A stretch of 64,000 nucleotides of DNA, taken from assembly GCF_001854885.1 (NCBI RefSeq), contig NZ_MDDV01000015.1, forward strand, positions 1 through 64,000, given 5' to 3'. Source of the stretch: Ensifer sp. LCM 4579. GTDB lineage: Bacteria > Pseudomonadota > Alphaproteobacteria > Rhizobiales > Rhizobiaceae. This document shows positions 8,994 through 18,577 of this stretch, in pieces. A program made the translations under genes and the position numbers. The notes beneath the pieces were generated by a model. That model was not told the DNA's origin. It did not search any database and saw only the letters and a list, made by a program, of their open reading frames with translations. Positions within the stretch are counted from its first letter, which is position 1. Every line of letters starts with the position of its first letter.

Positions 8994-9875
8994 CTATTTG
9001 CGTCGCATTTGACCCGGATGCATGAGGCGGCGCATTTGCACCATCGCCATCGGCGTCGCCAGACTTGAGGCGTCCTGTTCAAGGGTCAATTCGTCGGCGC
9101 CGCGCTTGGCGGTGCGTGCGATGACCTCGAATATGCTGGCGGTCGCCATTTGCAGTGCGCGCTCCTCGGAAAGACCTTGCAGGAGCCGCGCGAGAAAGAC
9201 AGCCGACAGCAGGTCCCCCGCGCCGTTCGGCGGATTTTCGACCAGCCGATGCTCGGCAAGCAGGGCATGGCGACCGGACAGGTAGAGGTTGCCGGTACCG
9301 CCGTTCATCATGGCGACCGCCGATGTGACGAGCACGCGCGGCGGCCCGAGGCCGAGTGCCGCCTCGAGGATCGCCGCATTCGTGTCGAGTTCCGCACCCG
9401 CCAGCCAGGAAAGCTCAAAACGGTTCGGTGTCGCCAATGAAGCAAGCGGCAGCAGCCGGTCGCGAATGGCGACGGCAATCTCGGCCGGGATATAGAGTCC
9501 GTTCGAATCGCCGATCACCGGATCGCAGGCGTAGAAAAGGTCGGGATTGCGGTGCTTCAGCGCCGTCACGAGCCGCGCGACTTCCTCGGCCTGGCCGGGT
9601 GTTCCGAAATAGCCGGAAAGCACCGCCCGCACTTCGCCGATCCACGGCGCATCGATGAGATCGTCGATGATCGACCGGAACTCCGCATCGGAGATCGTCA
9701 CCCGCGTCGCACGGCCATGGCCTGGATGCCATGACAGGATGACCGTCGGCAACGCCCAGACGCGATGCCCGAGCGTCTCCAGCGCGAAAACCGCCGCGCG
9801 ATTGCCGACCGTGCCGCGAACCACGTGGCTGGATATGACGATGACGGCGCCGGGCGCGGCAGGAATTTCAGGCAT
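8994..9875 (-). CDS. pdxY: Pyridoxal kinase
   Basis: This enzyme phosphorylates pyridoxal to PLP with ATP in the vitamin B6 salvage pathway. The 293-residue ribokinase-fold protein has the N-terminal SSHVVRGTVGNRAA segment (B6-kinase type), FYACDPVIGDSNGLY, TPNRFELSWLAG, and the catalytic anion-hole region NGAGDLLSAVFLARLLQ containing the catalytic Asp. AAGGA lies upstream of the ATG. PdxY and PdxK are hard to tell apart; the single-substrate PdxY name is the better guess. It runs toward the carbonic anhydrase gene and may be cotranscribed with it. Confidence 0.9.
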   Translation of the reverse strand: MPEIPAAPGAVIVISSHVVRGTVGNRAAVFALETLGHRVWALPTVILSWHPGHGRATRVTISDAEFRSIIDDLIDAPWIGEVRAVLSGYFGTPGQAEEVARLVTALKHRNPDLFYACDPVIGDSNGLYIPAEIAVAIRDRLLPLASLATPNRFELSWLAGAELDTNAAILEAALGLGPPRVLVTSAVAMMNGGTGNLYLSGRHALLAEHRLVENPPNGAGDLLSAVFLARLLQGLSEERALQMATASIFEVIARTAKRGADELTLEQDASSLATPMAMVQMRRLMHPGQMRRK

Positions 9876-9896
9876 CGAGCAATCCTTGGGCTCTGT

Positions 9897-9955
9897 GCTA
9901 CAGCATGTCTCACGCCCTCGATTGAGAAAGACATCTGGTAGTTCAAAGTGCTGCA
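9897..9955. repeat. Reverse-oriented decayed palindrome copy
   Basis: CTACAGCATGTCT...AGACATCTGGTAGTTCAAAGTGCTGCAG is the reverse complement of the 'GCTGTAGCACTTTGAA' tail seen at 41322-41340. It occupies the first part of the 378-bp gap between pdxY and the glutamate dehydrogenase gene. The rest of that gap shows no separate gene, though the dehydrogenase frame stays open for 43 codons upstream of the chosen start. Confidence 0.5.
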
Positions 9956-10253
9956 GTGTTCTGTGCAGGATAGGGCGTGCAGCGCTGTGGGTGTGATCGC
10001 CGACTGTCGCCGCCCTGTCAATGGGATGTCTGATGAGCGGCCGGACCGGATTTCGCCATGCCCGGCGTTTCTGTCCCTTTGCGCCGCTTTTAAGGAGATT
10101 TCTGTAAAATCGCGCCCGATTTAAATGGGTTTAGATCGTTTCCGCGTGAAATTCTCCGAAAACCCGCTCGATTTTGCCCCAATCCGTCATAAAACGATCG
10201 CCATTGACCATGCTTCTGATAGGTTCGTCTATCATATTTTGGGGAGCGACTTC

Positions 10254-13200
10254 ATGGGCGTGAAATACAATCCGAAGCGGGATCGGCACATCGATGCCGC
10301 CCGGGCAGCGGTGGGCAAGATCGGCGTCGACACTCTGCCGCCGGAGATCCTCTTCGGGGGCGCAAGCAACGACGACCTCGACCTTTATTCGCCGGATATG
10401 CTGGCTCTGACCGCCGCGCACGCCCGCAAGGAACTGGCCCGCTGGGACGGCGGCAAGCCGCAGGTTTCGGTGGAAACGGTGCCCGGAGTGGCGCCGGGTG
10501 GCGCCGAGGTTTCGATCATCGCCATCACCGAGCGCAACATGCCGTTCCTCTATGACTCGGTCATGGGCGAGGTGACGAGCACCCATCGCGACATTCACCT
10601 GGCCATCCACCCGATCCTCCTCATGCAACCGGGCAAGCCGGTCAAACTTTTCGATCCGGACGAGGAAAGCGATCCGGCGCACCGCGTCAGCCACATCCAG
10701 ATCCACCTCGGCAAGCTGACGCCGATCGAGGAGCGCTCGCTCAGCAAACGCATCACCGACGTCCTGGAGCAGGTGCATCAGGCGGTGCATGACTGGCCGG
10801 CCATGACGGCGCTGCTCGACCAGGTGATGCGCGAGCTCGAGGATTACCACGCCTCGCGCAAGAAGAGCGACCGTGACGAGGCGCTCGCGTTCCTTCGCTG
10901 GCTAAGGGACAACAACTTCACCTTCCTCGGCATGCGCGAATACACCTATTCCGGCAAGGGCGAGAACGCGACGGTCGAACGCGGCAAGGGCAGGGGTCTC
11001 GGCATCCTTTCCAATCCCGAGGTACGCGTCCTCAGGCAAGGCAACGACGCCGTCTTCACGACGCCGGAGATCCTCGCCTTCCTCGAGGGGCCGGACTTCC
11101 TGATCGTCACCAAAGCGAATGTGAAGTCGGTCGTGCATCGCCGCGCCTATATGGATTACATCGGCGTCAAGCGCTTCGACACGTCCGGCAATGTCGTCGG
11201 CGAGTTGCGCATCGTCGGACTCTTCACCTCAAGCGCCTACACCCGCCAGGCGGCGGAGATTCCGCTGCTTAGGCACAAGATCGAGAAGATCATCGATCAT
11301 TTCGGCTACGACCCGCAGAGCCATTCGGGCAAGACCCTGGCAAACACGCTGGAATCCTATCCGCGTGATGATCTCTTTCAAATCGATGTCGGGCTTCTCG
11401 CCGCCTTCTGCGAACAGATCAACGAGCTCGGCGACCGGCCGCGGGTGCGCGTTCTGCCGCGCATCGACCATTTCGACCGCTTCGTCTCCGTCATCCTATA
11501 CGTACCGCGCGAGCAATATGATTCCAGCGTCCGCGAGAAGATCGGCGATTACCTGAGGACCGTCTATGACGGCCGGGTCTCCGCCTATTATCCCGCCTTT
11601 CCCGAAGGCGGGCTGGCGCGCGTGCATTTCATCATCGGCCGCTCGGGCGGCAAGACGCCGCGCGTCCCGCAGGCCAAACTAGAGGATGCGGTGCGCACCA
11701 TCGTCACGCGCTGGACCGACCGCTTCAACCTGCTCGCCCGCAACGAAGGCATCGAGCTTTCCGCCGGCGAGGCCTATCAGGCCGCCTTCACGCCTGCCGA
11801 AGCCTATGCTGACCTTGGCGACATGTCGGCCTGCAAGAGCGACGACCCGATCCGCATCTCCTTCTATCACCGCCATGGCGAAAGGCCGGACGCGCTGGAA
11901 CTGAAGATCTTCCATGCCAATCACCCGGTCTCGCTCTCCCGCCGCGTGCCGCTGCTCGAAAACCTCGGCTTCCGGGTGATCAGCGAGCAGACCTACGATA
12001 TCGGCGTGCGTGCCCATGCGCAGGAGCAGTGCAACGTCGTGCTGCACGATATGGAGCTCCTCCATCGCGACGGGCATACGGTCAACCTCGCAAAGGCCGG
12101 CATGGCGCTGGAGGAGGCGTTCCTCGCCGCCTGGAACGGCACGATAGAGGACGACAATTTCAATCGGCTGGTCCTTTTGGCGGGCCTGACCGCACGGGAA
12201 GTGACGGTGCTGCGCAGCTATGCGCGCTATCTGCGCCAGGCGGGCATCACCTATTCGCAGGGCTACATAGCCGACACGCTGAACAAGTATCCGGCGATTG
12301 CCGCCGATATCTTCCGCCTGTTCACCACACGGCTCGACCCAAAGGTGGAGGCGAGGTCGCGTCTGAAGAAGACCAATGCCGTGCTGGCTGCGATCGAGGA
12401 GGCGCTCTCGGCCGTGCCGAGCCTCGACGAGGACCGCATCCTGCGCCGCTACGTCAATGCGATTCAGGCGACGCTCAGGACCAACTATTTTCAGAAGGAT
12501 GCGGAAGGCAGGCCGCGGCCCGTGCTCGCCTTCAAGCTCGATCCGAAGGCGCTCGAGGGCCTGCCGGAACCGCGCCCCTTCCGGGAGATTTTCGTCTACG
12601 GCACCGAGGTCGAGGGTGTGCACCTGCGCTTCGGCAAGGTGGCACGCGGCGGGCTCCGCTGGTCCGACCGGGCGCAGGACTACCGCACCGAAGTGCTGGG
12701 TCTGGTCAAGGCGCAGCAGGTCAAGAACGCGGTCATCGTCCCGGTCGGCGCCAAGGGCGGCTTCTATCCGAAACAGCTTCCCGCCGGCGGCACCCGCGAT
12801 GAAGTGTTCAGGGCCGGGACGGAAGCCTACAAGACCTTCATCCGCAGCCTTCTGTCGGTGACCGACAACATCGTCGGTCCGGATGTGGTGCCGCCTGAGG
12901 ACACGGTGCGACTCGACGGCGACGACCCCTATTTCGTCGTGGCCGCCGACAAGGGAACGGCAACTTTTTCGGACACGGCGAACGCGCTGGCGCAGGAGGC
13001 GGACTTCTGGCTCGACGACGCCTTCGCCTCCGGCGGCTCGGCCGGCTACGACCACAAGAAGATGGGAATCACCGCCCGCGGCGCCTGGGAGGCGGTCAAG
13101 CGGCACTTCCGCGAGATGGACATCGACATCCAGACGACGCCCTTCACGGTTGCCGGCGTCGGCGACATGTCGGGCGACGTCTTCGGCAATGGCATGCTGC

Positions 13201-15041
13201 TTTCGGAAAAGATCCGGCTGATTGCCGCATTCGATCACCGTGACATCTTCATAGATCCGAACCCGGATACCGATCTCTCCTTCGCCGAGCGCAAGCGCAT
13301 GTTCGCCCTGCCGCGCTCGAGCTGGCAAGATTACGACCGCAAGTCGCTTTCGCCCGGCGGCATGATCATTTCCCGCGCCGACAAGCTGGTGACGCTGACG
13401 CCCGAAGCCATGGCGGCGATCGGCATCGACAGGCAGAAGGCGACTCCCTTCGAGATCATGAACGCCATTCTGAAGAGCTCGGTCGACCTTCTCTGGTTCG
13501 GCGGCATCGGCACCTATGTGCGGGGCAGCAGCGAGACGGATGCAGAGGTCGGAGACCGCGCCAACGATCCGATCCGCGTCACGGCGGAGGAGGTGCGCGC
13601 CCGGGTCATCGGCGAAGGCGCCAATCTCGGCGTCACCCAGAAGGGTCGCATCGGCTATTCGCTCAATGGCGGGCGCTGCAATTCCGACGCGATCGACAAT
13701 TCGGCGGGCGTCAATTCCTCCGACGTCGAGGTCAATATCAAGATCGCGCTTGCCTCGGCCATGCGCGACGGGCGCCTGACACGGCCCAAGCGCAACACGC
13801 TGCTGGCCGCGATGACCAGCGAGGTGGCCCATCTGGTGCTGCGCAACAACTATCAGCAATCGCTCGCAATCTCGCTGACGGAGATGCAGGGCCTTGGCAA
13901 CCGCACGCCGCTGGCGCGGCTGATGGAGCGGCTCGAGGCCGACGGCCACCTCAACCGCAAGGTGGAGACGCTGCCGACGGATCAAGCCATGGCCGAGCGC
14001 TACCAGGCGGGCAAGCCGCTGACACGGCCCGAGATCGGCGTCCTGCTCTCCTACGCAAAGCTGGTGCTGTTCGACGAACTGATCAAGAGCGATCTTCCGG
14101 ACGACGTCTACTTCACCGCGACGCTCGAGCGGTACTTTCCGGCAAAAATGCGCAAGGCCTATGCGGGCGACATCCAGGGCCACCGGCTGCGCCGCGAGAT
14201 CGTCGCGACGATGCTCGCGAACGAAGCGATCAACCGTGGCGGGCCGGCCTTCGTCTCGACGCTGACGGACGCGACCGGCTTCCTGCCTGCCGACGTCGTC
14301 AAGGCAGCCGTACTGGCGCTCGACGGCTTCGATCTGCCGCGAATCTACGGCGAGATCGACGCACTCGACAACAAGATCGGCGGCATCGTCCAGAACCGGC
14401 TCTATCAGGAAGTCGGGCGGATATTCGCGCTCGTCACCGAAAGAGCGCTGCGCACCCGCGCCGCGGAGGGACCGGTCACCGAGGCAGTTCAGCGCCTCAG
14501 GGACGGGCTCCAGAAGCTCCGCGCCACGACGCGCGCGGCAATTTCCAGCGAGAGCGCCGAGGAGGCACAGCTGAGGTCGGCCGCCTACACCGAGAGCGGC
14601 GTGCCGGCCAAGCTCGCCACGGAGATCGCAGAACTGTCGCTAATGACGCTCGTGCCGGAGATCATGCAGATCGCTGCGGTGACCGGCGAACCGCTGAACC
14701 GGACGGCCCAGGGCTATTTCGCCGTCACGGAAAATCTCCGGATCAACCACCTGCTGGCCGCCGCCGACCGCGTGCCCGCGGTCGAGCAATTCGAGGCGAT
14801 GGCGCTTTCACGCGCCGTTGCCGATATCGCAACCGCCCGCCGCGATATCACCATCGCCGCCCTCGTCGAGCACAAGGGCGACCGGAACCCCGTCCTGGCG
14901 TGGGAGGAGCAAGATCGCGAACGCGTGTTGAGCGTCCGCGATCAGTTGAGGCTGCTCACCGAAAAGGGCGAGACGACGCTCGCCAAGGTAGCGGTGGCCG
15001 CCGGCCTCCTCAGCGACCTTGCACGCGGCAGAGCGAAATGA
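10254..15041 (+). CDS. NAD-specific glutamate dehydrogenase, large (180-kDa class)
   Basis: This enzyme oxidatively deaminates glutamate to 2-oxoglutarate and ammonia with NAD+, mainly for amino-acid catabolism. The 1595-residue length is characteristic of the bacterial 'GDH2/Bac_GDH' class. The N-terminal half carries ACT-like regulatory segments. The catalytic core is near residue 800, with GGLRWSDRAQDYRTEV and QVKNAVIVPVGAKGGF (substrate lysine), and the nucleotide region GVGDMSGDVFGNGMLLS is near residue 970. The frame is open from an ATG at 10125, but GGGGAG stands just before the ATG at 10254 and the usual N-terminus (MGVKYNPKRD) starts there. It is monocistronic. Confidence 0.95.
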   Translation: MGVKYNPKRDRHIDAARAAVGKIGVDTLPPEILFGGASNDDLDLYSPDMLALTAAHARKELARWDGGKPQVSVETVPGVAPGGAEVSIIAITERNMPFLYDSVMGEVTSTHRDIHLAIHPILLMQPGKPVKLFDPDEESDPAHRVSHIQIHLGKLTPIEERSLSKRITDVLEQVHQAVHDWPAMTALLDQVMRELEDYHASRKKSDRDEALAFLRWLRDNNFTFLGMREYTYSGKGENATVERGKGRGLGILSNPEVRVLRQGNDAVFTTPEILAFLEGPDFLIVTKANVKSVVHRRAYMDYIGVKRFDTSGNVVGELRIVGLFTSSAYTRQAAEIPLLRHKIEKIIDHFGYDPQSHSGKTLANTLESYPRDDLFQIDVGLLAAFCEQINELGDRPRVRVLPRIDHFDRFVSVILYVPREQYDSSVREKIGDYLRTVYDGRVSAYYPAFPEGGLARVHFIIGRSGGKTPRVPQAKLEDAVRTIVTRWTDRFNLLARNEGIELSAGEAYQAAFTPAEAYADLGDMSACKSDDPIRISFYHRHGERPDALELKIFHANHPVSLSRRVPLLENLGFRVISEQTYDIGVRAHAQEQCNVVLHDMELLHRDGHTVNLAKAGMALEEAFLAAWNGTIEDDNFNRLVLLAGLTAREVTVLRSYARYLRQAGITYSQGYIADTLNKYPAIAADIFRLFTTRLDPKVEARSRLKKTNAVLAAIEEALSAVPSLDEDRILRRYVNAIQATLRTNYFQKDAEGRPRPVLAFKLDPKALEGLPEPRPFREIFVYGTEVEGVHLRFGKVARGGLRWSDRAQDYRTEVLGLVKAQQVKNAVIVPVGAKGGFYPKQLPAGGTRDEVFRAGTEAYKTFIRSLLSVTDNIVGPDVVPPEDTVRLDGDDPYFVVAADKGTATFSDTANALAQEADFWLDDAFASGGSAGYDHKKMGITARGAWEAVKRHFREMDIDIQTTPFTVAGVGDMSGDVFGNGMLLSEKIRLIAAFDHRDIFIDPNPDTDLSFAERKRMFALPRSSWQDYDRKSLSPGGMIISRADKLVTLTPEAMAAIGIDRQKATPFEIMNAILKSSVDLLWFGGIGTYVRGSSETDAEVGDRANDPIRVTAEEVRARVIGEGANLGVTQKGRIGYSLNGGRCNSDAIDNSAGVNSSDVEVNIKIALASAMRDGRLTRPKRNTLLAAMTSEVAHLVLRNNYQQSLAISLTEMQGLGNRTPLARLMERLEADGHLNRKVETLPTDQAMAERYQAGKPLTRPEIGVLLSYAKLVLFDELIKSDLPDDVYFTATLERYFPAKMRKAYAGDIQGHRLRREIVATMLANEAINRGGPAFVSTLTDATGFLPADVVKAAVLALDGFDLPRIYGEIDALDNKIGGIVQNRLYQEVGRIFALVTERALRTRAAEGPVTEAVQRLRDGLQKLRATTRAAISSESAEEAQLRSAAYTESGVPAKLATEIAELSLMTLVPEIMQIAAVTGEPLNRTAQGYFAVTENLRINHLLAAADRVPAVEQFEAMALSRAVADIATARRDITIAALVEHKGDRNPVLAWEEQDRERVLSVRDQLRLLTEKGETTLAKVAVAAGLLSDLARGRAK

Positions 15042-15158
15042 CACAGTCCCTCCGGGCTTCACAGCCCGGAGGGACCTTATTCCCGTTCCGGCTTGAAGCG
15101 CATGCGCGTTTCCCGTTCCGCCACTTGGCGTGATCGGGCTCTACGGGGTAGCGCGTAT

Positions 15159-15260
15159 TACAGCGCCGCGTGTCTTTTTCAGACGCGCAAATATCGCTGT
15201 AACGCTTTGAATCCGCGCATCGAACTTTCCGTAAATCGGGTACGATTTCGGGCCGATGCG
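15159..15260. repeat. Full-length mosaic palindrome
   Basis: It has the same two-hairpin layout as 8067-8176: TACAGCG...CGCTGTA followed by CGCATCG...CGATGCG. A further fragment (AGGCGCAAAGTCGCTGTGGCGCTC) abuts it at 15266-15290. Together they fill the 294-bp gap after the glutamate dehydrogenase gene. Confidence 0.75.
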
Positions 15261-15335
15261 CTAACAGGCGCAAAGTCGCTGTGGCGCTCGTGAATTGCCG
15301 CATGTCGCAGACATGCTGGAGCGGGGAGGGGAAAA

Positions 15336-16727
15336 TTGGAGATCGTGGCCGCACAGGCAATGGAACGGCGCAGGGCCCCGCGGCTCGGCATTGCCGGCTG
15401 GATGCTCTTCGACTGGGCTGCGCAGCCCTTCTTCACCGTCGTCACGACCTTCATCTTCGCACCCTATTTCGTTTCCCGGCTCGCCGCCAATCCCGCCGAG
15501 GGGCAGGCGATCTGGGGTTATACGCTCACCGTTTCCGGCATCGTCATCGCCTTGCTCTCGCCGGTGCTCGGCGCCGTCGCTGACGCGACCGGACCCCGCA
15601 AGCCGTGGATCGGCGCCTTTGCCGCGATCAAGATCGCCGCGCTGGCGATGCTCTGGTTCGCCGTGCCCGGCTCGCCGCTCCTCTATCCGGCGGTCTTCCT
15701 CGCGCTGGCGACCGTCGCCGCCGAATTCTCCATCGTCTTCAACGATTCGATGATGCCGCGTCTCGTCGGCGAGAAGGAGGTGGGGCGAATCTCCAACATC
15801 GCCTGGGGGCTCGGCTATCTCGGCGGCATGATCGTGCTGATCGCCGTCGTCGCGTTCCTTGCCGGCAACCCGCAGACAGGCAAGACGGCGCTCGGCCTCG
15901 ACCCCCTCTTCGGCCTGGATCCGGCAAGGGGCGAGGATGCCCGCATTACCGGGCCGATCGCGGCCGTCTGGTACCTGATCTTCATCCTGCCGATGTTCCT
16001 GTTCACCCCGGATGCGGGCAAGGCGAAGAGCTCGCTCGCAAAGGCGGCGGTGACGGGGCTCCGCGAGCTCAAAGGCACGCTCGCGGAGCTCAGGCAACGG
16101 GCAGGGATATTGCGCTTCCTGATCGGGCGCATGATCTACCAGGACGGTGTCAACGGTCTGATCGCGCTTGGCGGCGCCTTTGCCGCCGGCATGTTCGGCT
16201 GGCAGACGATGGAACTCGGCCTCTACGGCATCATCCTGAACGTGGTCGCCATCTTCGGCTGCCTCTATGCCAGCCGGCTCGACGTGCGGCTTGGCTCCAA
16301 GGCGATCGTCGTCGCCAGCCTTGTCTGCCTTACCATCGCCACGCTCGGCATCGTCTCGACCGGCCCCGGCTTCACGCTCTTCGGATTGGTGACGCTGCCG
16401 ACCGACGATTCCGGCGGGCTCTTCGGCACGGCCGCCGAGAAGGCGTATATCCTCTACGGCCTACTCGTCGGCATCGCCTTCGGGCCGGTGCAGGCCTCGT
16501 CACGGTCCTATCTCGCCCGCAGCGTCTCGCTCGACGAGGCCGGGCGCTATTTCGGGCTCTACGCGCTTTCCGGGCGGGTCACCTCGTTCCTGGCGCCGGC
16601 ATCGGTGGCAACGATCACGATGATGACGGGTTCGGCACGGATCGGCATGATGACGCTGGTCGCCTTCCTCGCCATCGGTCTCGCAATTTTGCTGCGCACG
16701 CCCTATCCAGCCCACCGACCGGAATAG
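15336..16727 (+). CDS. MFS transporter, UMF1/Atg22-like
   Basis: This is an inner-membrane permease of the major facilitator superfamily with roughly 12 transmembrane helices over 463 residues. The opening WMLFDWAAQPFFTVVTTFIF and the loop GAVADATGPRKPW resemble the UMF1 (vacuole effluxer Atg22-like) subgroup. A TTG start is chosen because GGGGAGGGG lies 4-5 nt ahead of it; an ATG nine codons later is the alternative. The transported substrate is unknown. It is convergent with purH, with a palindrome between the two stops. Confidence 0.88.
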   Translation: MEIVAAQAMERRRAPRLGIAGWMLFDWAAQPFFTVVTTFIFAPYFVSRLAANPAEGQAIWGYTLTVSGIVIALLSPVLGAVADATGPRKPWIGAFAAIKIAALAMLWFAVPGSPLLYPAVFLALATVAAEFSIVFNDSMMPRLVGEKEVGRISNIAWGLGYLGGMIVLIAVVAFLAGNPQTGKTALGLDPLFGLDPARGEDARITGPIAAVWYLIFILPMFLFTPDAGKAKSSLAKAAVTGLRELKGTLAELRQRAGILRFLIGRMIYQDGVNGLIALGGAFAAGMFGWQTMELGLYGIILNVVAIFGCLYASRLDVRLGSKAIVVASLVCLTIATLGIVSTGPGFTLFGLVTLPTDDSGGLFGTAAEKAYILYGLLVGIAFGPVQASSRSYLARSVSLDEAGRYFGLYALSGRVTSFLAPASVATITMMTGSARIGMMTLVAFLAIGLAILLRTPYPAHRPE

Positions 16728-16739
16728 GCAACCCGGCTC

Positions 16740-16778
16740 TACAGTGCCGCGCGTCTGAAAAGACGCGCGACGCTGCAA
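16740..16778. repeat. Palindrome copy between convergent stops
   Basis: TACAGTGCCGCGCGTCTGAA runs into AGACGCGCGACGCTGCA, a compact hairpin of module 1 only. It lies in the 101-bp gap between the ends of the MFS gene and purH, where it could act as a bidirectional terminator. Confidence 0.7.
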
Positions 16779-16828
16779 TGCGACGCCCTGTTGATCGTCG
16801 GCCCCTCGACGATATCAACGGCCCCGCG

Positions 16829-18439
16829 TCAATGCCGGAAGTGCCGCATCCCCGTGAACACCATCGCCACATCGTGCTCGTTTGCCGCGGCGATCACCTC
16901 GTCATCGCGCATGGAGCCGCCCGGCTGGATGACTGCGGTGGCACCGGCGGCAATCGCCGACAAGAGCCCGTCGGCGAAGGGCAAGAAAGCCTCGGAGGCG
17001 ACGGCGGAGCCGCGCGTCAGCGGCGCGGCGAGACCCAGTGCCTTGGCCGCATCCTCCGCCTTGATGGCGGCGATACGGGCGGAGTCGACACGGCTCATCT
17101 GTCCGGCACCGATGCCGGCGGTCTGACCGTCCTTGGCGTAGACGACCGCATTCGACTTCACGTGCTTCGCCACCTTGAAGGCGAACTTCATGTCCTCGAG
17201 CTCCTGCACCGTGGGCGCACGCTTCGTCACCACCTTCAGCTCCAGATCCTCGACCATGCCGTGGTCGCGCGTCTGCACAAGCAGACCGCCGGCGACGGTC
17301 TTGGCGGAAAGACCCGGCGCACGCGGATCCGGCAGGCCGCCGGCAGCCAGCAGCCTGAGGTTCGGCTTGCGGGCGATGATCAGGCGTGCTTCTTCACTCA
17401 CCGCCGGGGCGATGATGACCTCGGTGAAGAGCTTGACGATCTCTTCCGCCGTTTCCGCATCGAGCTCCTGGTTGACGGCGATGATGCCGCCAAAGGCCGA
17501 GGTGGAATCGCAGGCGAGCGCCCGGCGATAGGCCTCGGCAAGGGTCGGCGCCGTGGCGACGCCGCAGGGGTTGGCGTGCTTGATGATCGCGCAGGCCGGC
17601 GCCTTTTCCGGCAGGAATTCGGCGACCAGCTCGAAAGCCGCGTCCGTGTCATTGATATTGTTGTAGGAGAGCTGCTTGCCCTGCAGAAGGCTTGCAGTCG
17701 CGACCCCGGGGCGCTTGTCGCCCGTCACGTAGAAACCGGCCTTCTGGTGCGGGTTTTCGCCGTAGCGCATTTCTTGCCTGAGCACGCCGCCGATCACGCG
17801 GTGACGCGGCATCGGAGTGTCGAGCACCTCGGCGAACCAATTGGAAATCGCCGCATCGTAAGCGGCGGTGCGGGCATAGGCCTTCGCAGCCATCTTCTGG
17901 CGGAAGGCGTAGCGCGTGGTGCCGCTGGCAATCTCCTCGAGAAGCTGCGGATAGTCGGCCGGATCGGTGACGATCGTCACATAGGCATGGTTCTTGGCCG
18001 AAGCGCGGATCATGGCCGGGCCGCCAATGTCGATGTTCTCGACCGTGGTCGGATAGTCGCCGCCGGCAGCGCGCACCTCTTCGAAGGGATAGAGATTGAT
18101 GACGGCAAGGTCGATGGCCGCAATGCCGTGTTCGTTCATGGCCGCCGTGTGTTCGGCGTCGTCGCGGATGGCAAGCAGCCCGCCATGGACATTCGGGTGA
18201 AGCGTCTTGACGCGGCCGTCCATGATCTCCGGAAAGCCGGTCAGTTCCGAAACGTCGCTCACGGGAAGCCCGGCTGCGGAAATCGCCTTGTGCGTGCCGC
18301 CGGTCGAAACCAGCCGGATGCCCTTCTCGTTCAGAGCCTTGGCGAGCTCGATGACGCCGGTCTTGTCGGAGACGGAGAGGAGGGCGGTTTTGATCCGAAC
18401 CTCGTCCGGGGCGGGGATTTTCTTGGAGGCGACAGCCAT
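16829..18439 (-). CDS. purH: Bifunctional AICAR formyltransferase / IMP cyclohydrolase
   Basis: This enzyme catalyses the last two steps of de novo IMP synthesis: formyl transfer from 10-formyl-THF to AICAR, then ring closure. The 536-residue protein has the N-terminal MGS-like cyclohydrolase domain ([18 protein letters not shown], about residues 15-33) and the C-terminal transformylase domain with IIKHANPCG (Lys-His catalytic pair) and [22 protein letters not shown] precedes the ATG at 18439; a longer frame to 18514 has no such site. It is the last gene of the minus-strand run htpX-rsmB-heparinase-like-purH. Confidence 0.97.
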   Translation of the reverse strand: MAVASKKIPAPDEVRIKTALLSVSDKTGVIELAKALNEKGIRLVSTGGTHKAISAAGLPVSDVSELTGFPEIMDGRVKTLHPNVHGGLLAIRDDAEHTAAMNEHGIAAIDLAVINLYPFEEVRAAGGDYPTTVENIDIGGPAMIRASAKNHAYVTIVTDPADYPQLLEEIASGTTRYAFRQKMAAKAYARTAAYDAAISNWFAEVLDTPMPRHRVIGGVLRQEMRYGENPHQKAGFYVTGDKRPGVATASLLQGKQLSYNNINDTDAAFELVAEFLPEKAPACAIIKHANPCGVATAPTLAEAYRRALACDSTSAFGGIIAVNQELDAETAEEIVKLFTEVIIAPAVSEEARLIIARKPNLRLLAAGGLPDPRAPGLSAKTVAGGLLVQTRDHGMVEDLELKVVTKRAPTVQELEDMKFAFKVAKHVKSNAVVYAKDGQTAGIGAGQMSRVDSARIAAIKAEDAAKALGLAAPLTRGSAVASEAFLPFADGLLSAIAAGATAVIQPGGSMRDDEVIAAANEHDVAMVFTGMRHFRH

Positions 18440-18577
18440 CAACCTTGCTCCTTTGGCAGCGCCGGACGCCTGCAGGGAACGGTTCCGGCGGTTGGGATGG
18501 CTGCCCGTTAGCACAGCTTCCCACGGGAAGAAACCGTCGCCGCGGCACGCAGGGGAAACTAGCGGGACGCGGCATGC

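Noticed and set aside
10125-10253. 43-codon extension of the glutamate dehydrogenase
   Set aside because: Its ATG lacks a ribosome-binding site, whereas GGGGAG precedes the ATG at 10254.
11679-14183. 834-codon frame antisense to the glutamate dehydrogenase gene
   Set aside because: Shadow of the real gene; composition matches reverse-complemented coding sequence.
17158-17170. TTCACGTGCT in purH as a parS site
   Set aside because: The right half of the palindrome is broken (GTGCT rather than GTGAA).
15605-18511. 968-codon frame overlapping the MFS gene and antisense to purH
   Set aside because: It crosses the convergent junction of two clear genes and has no recognisable domain.
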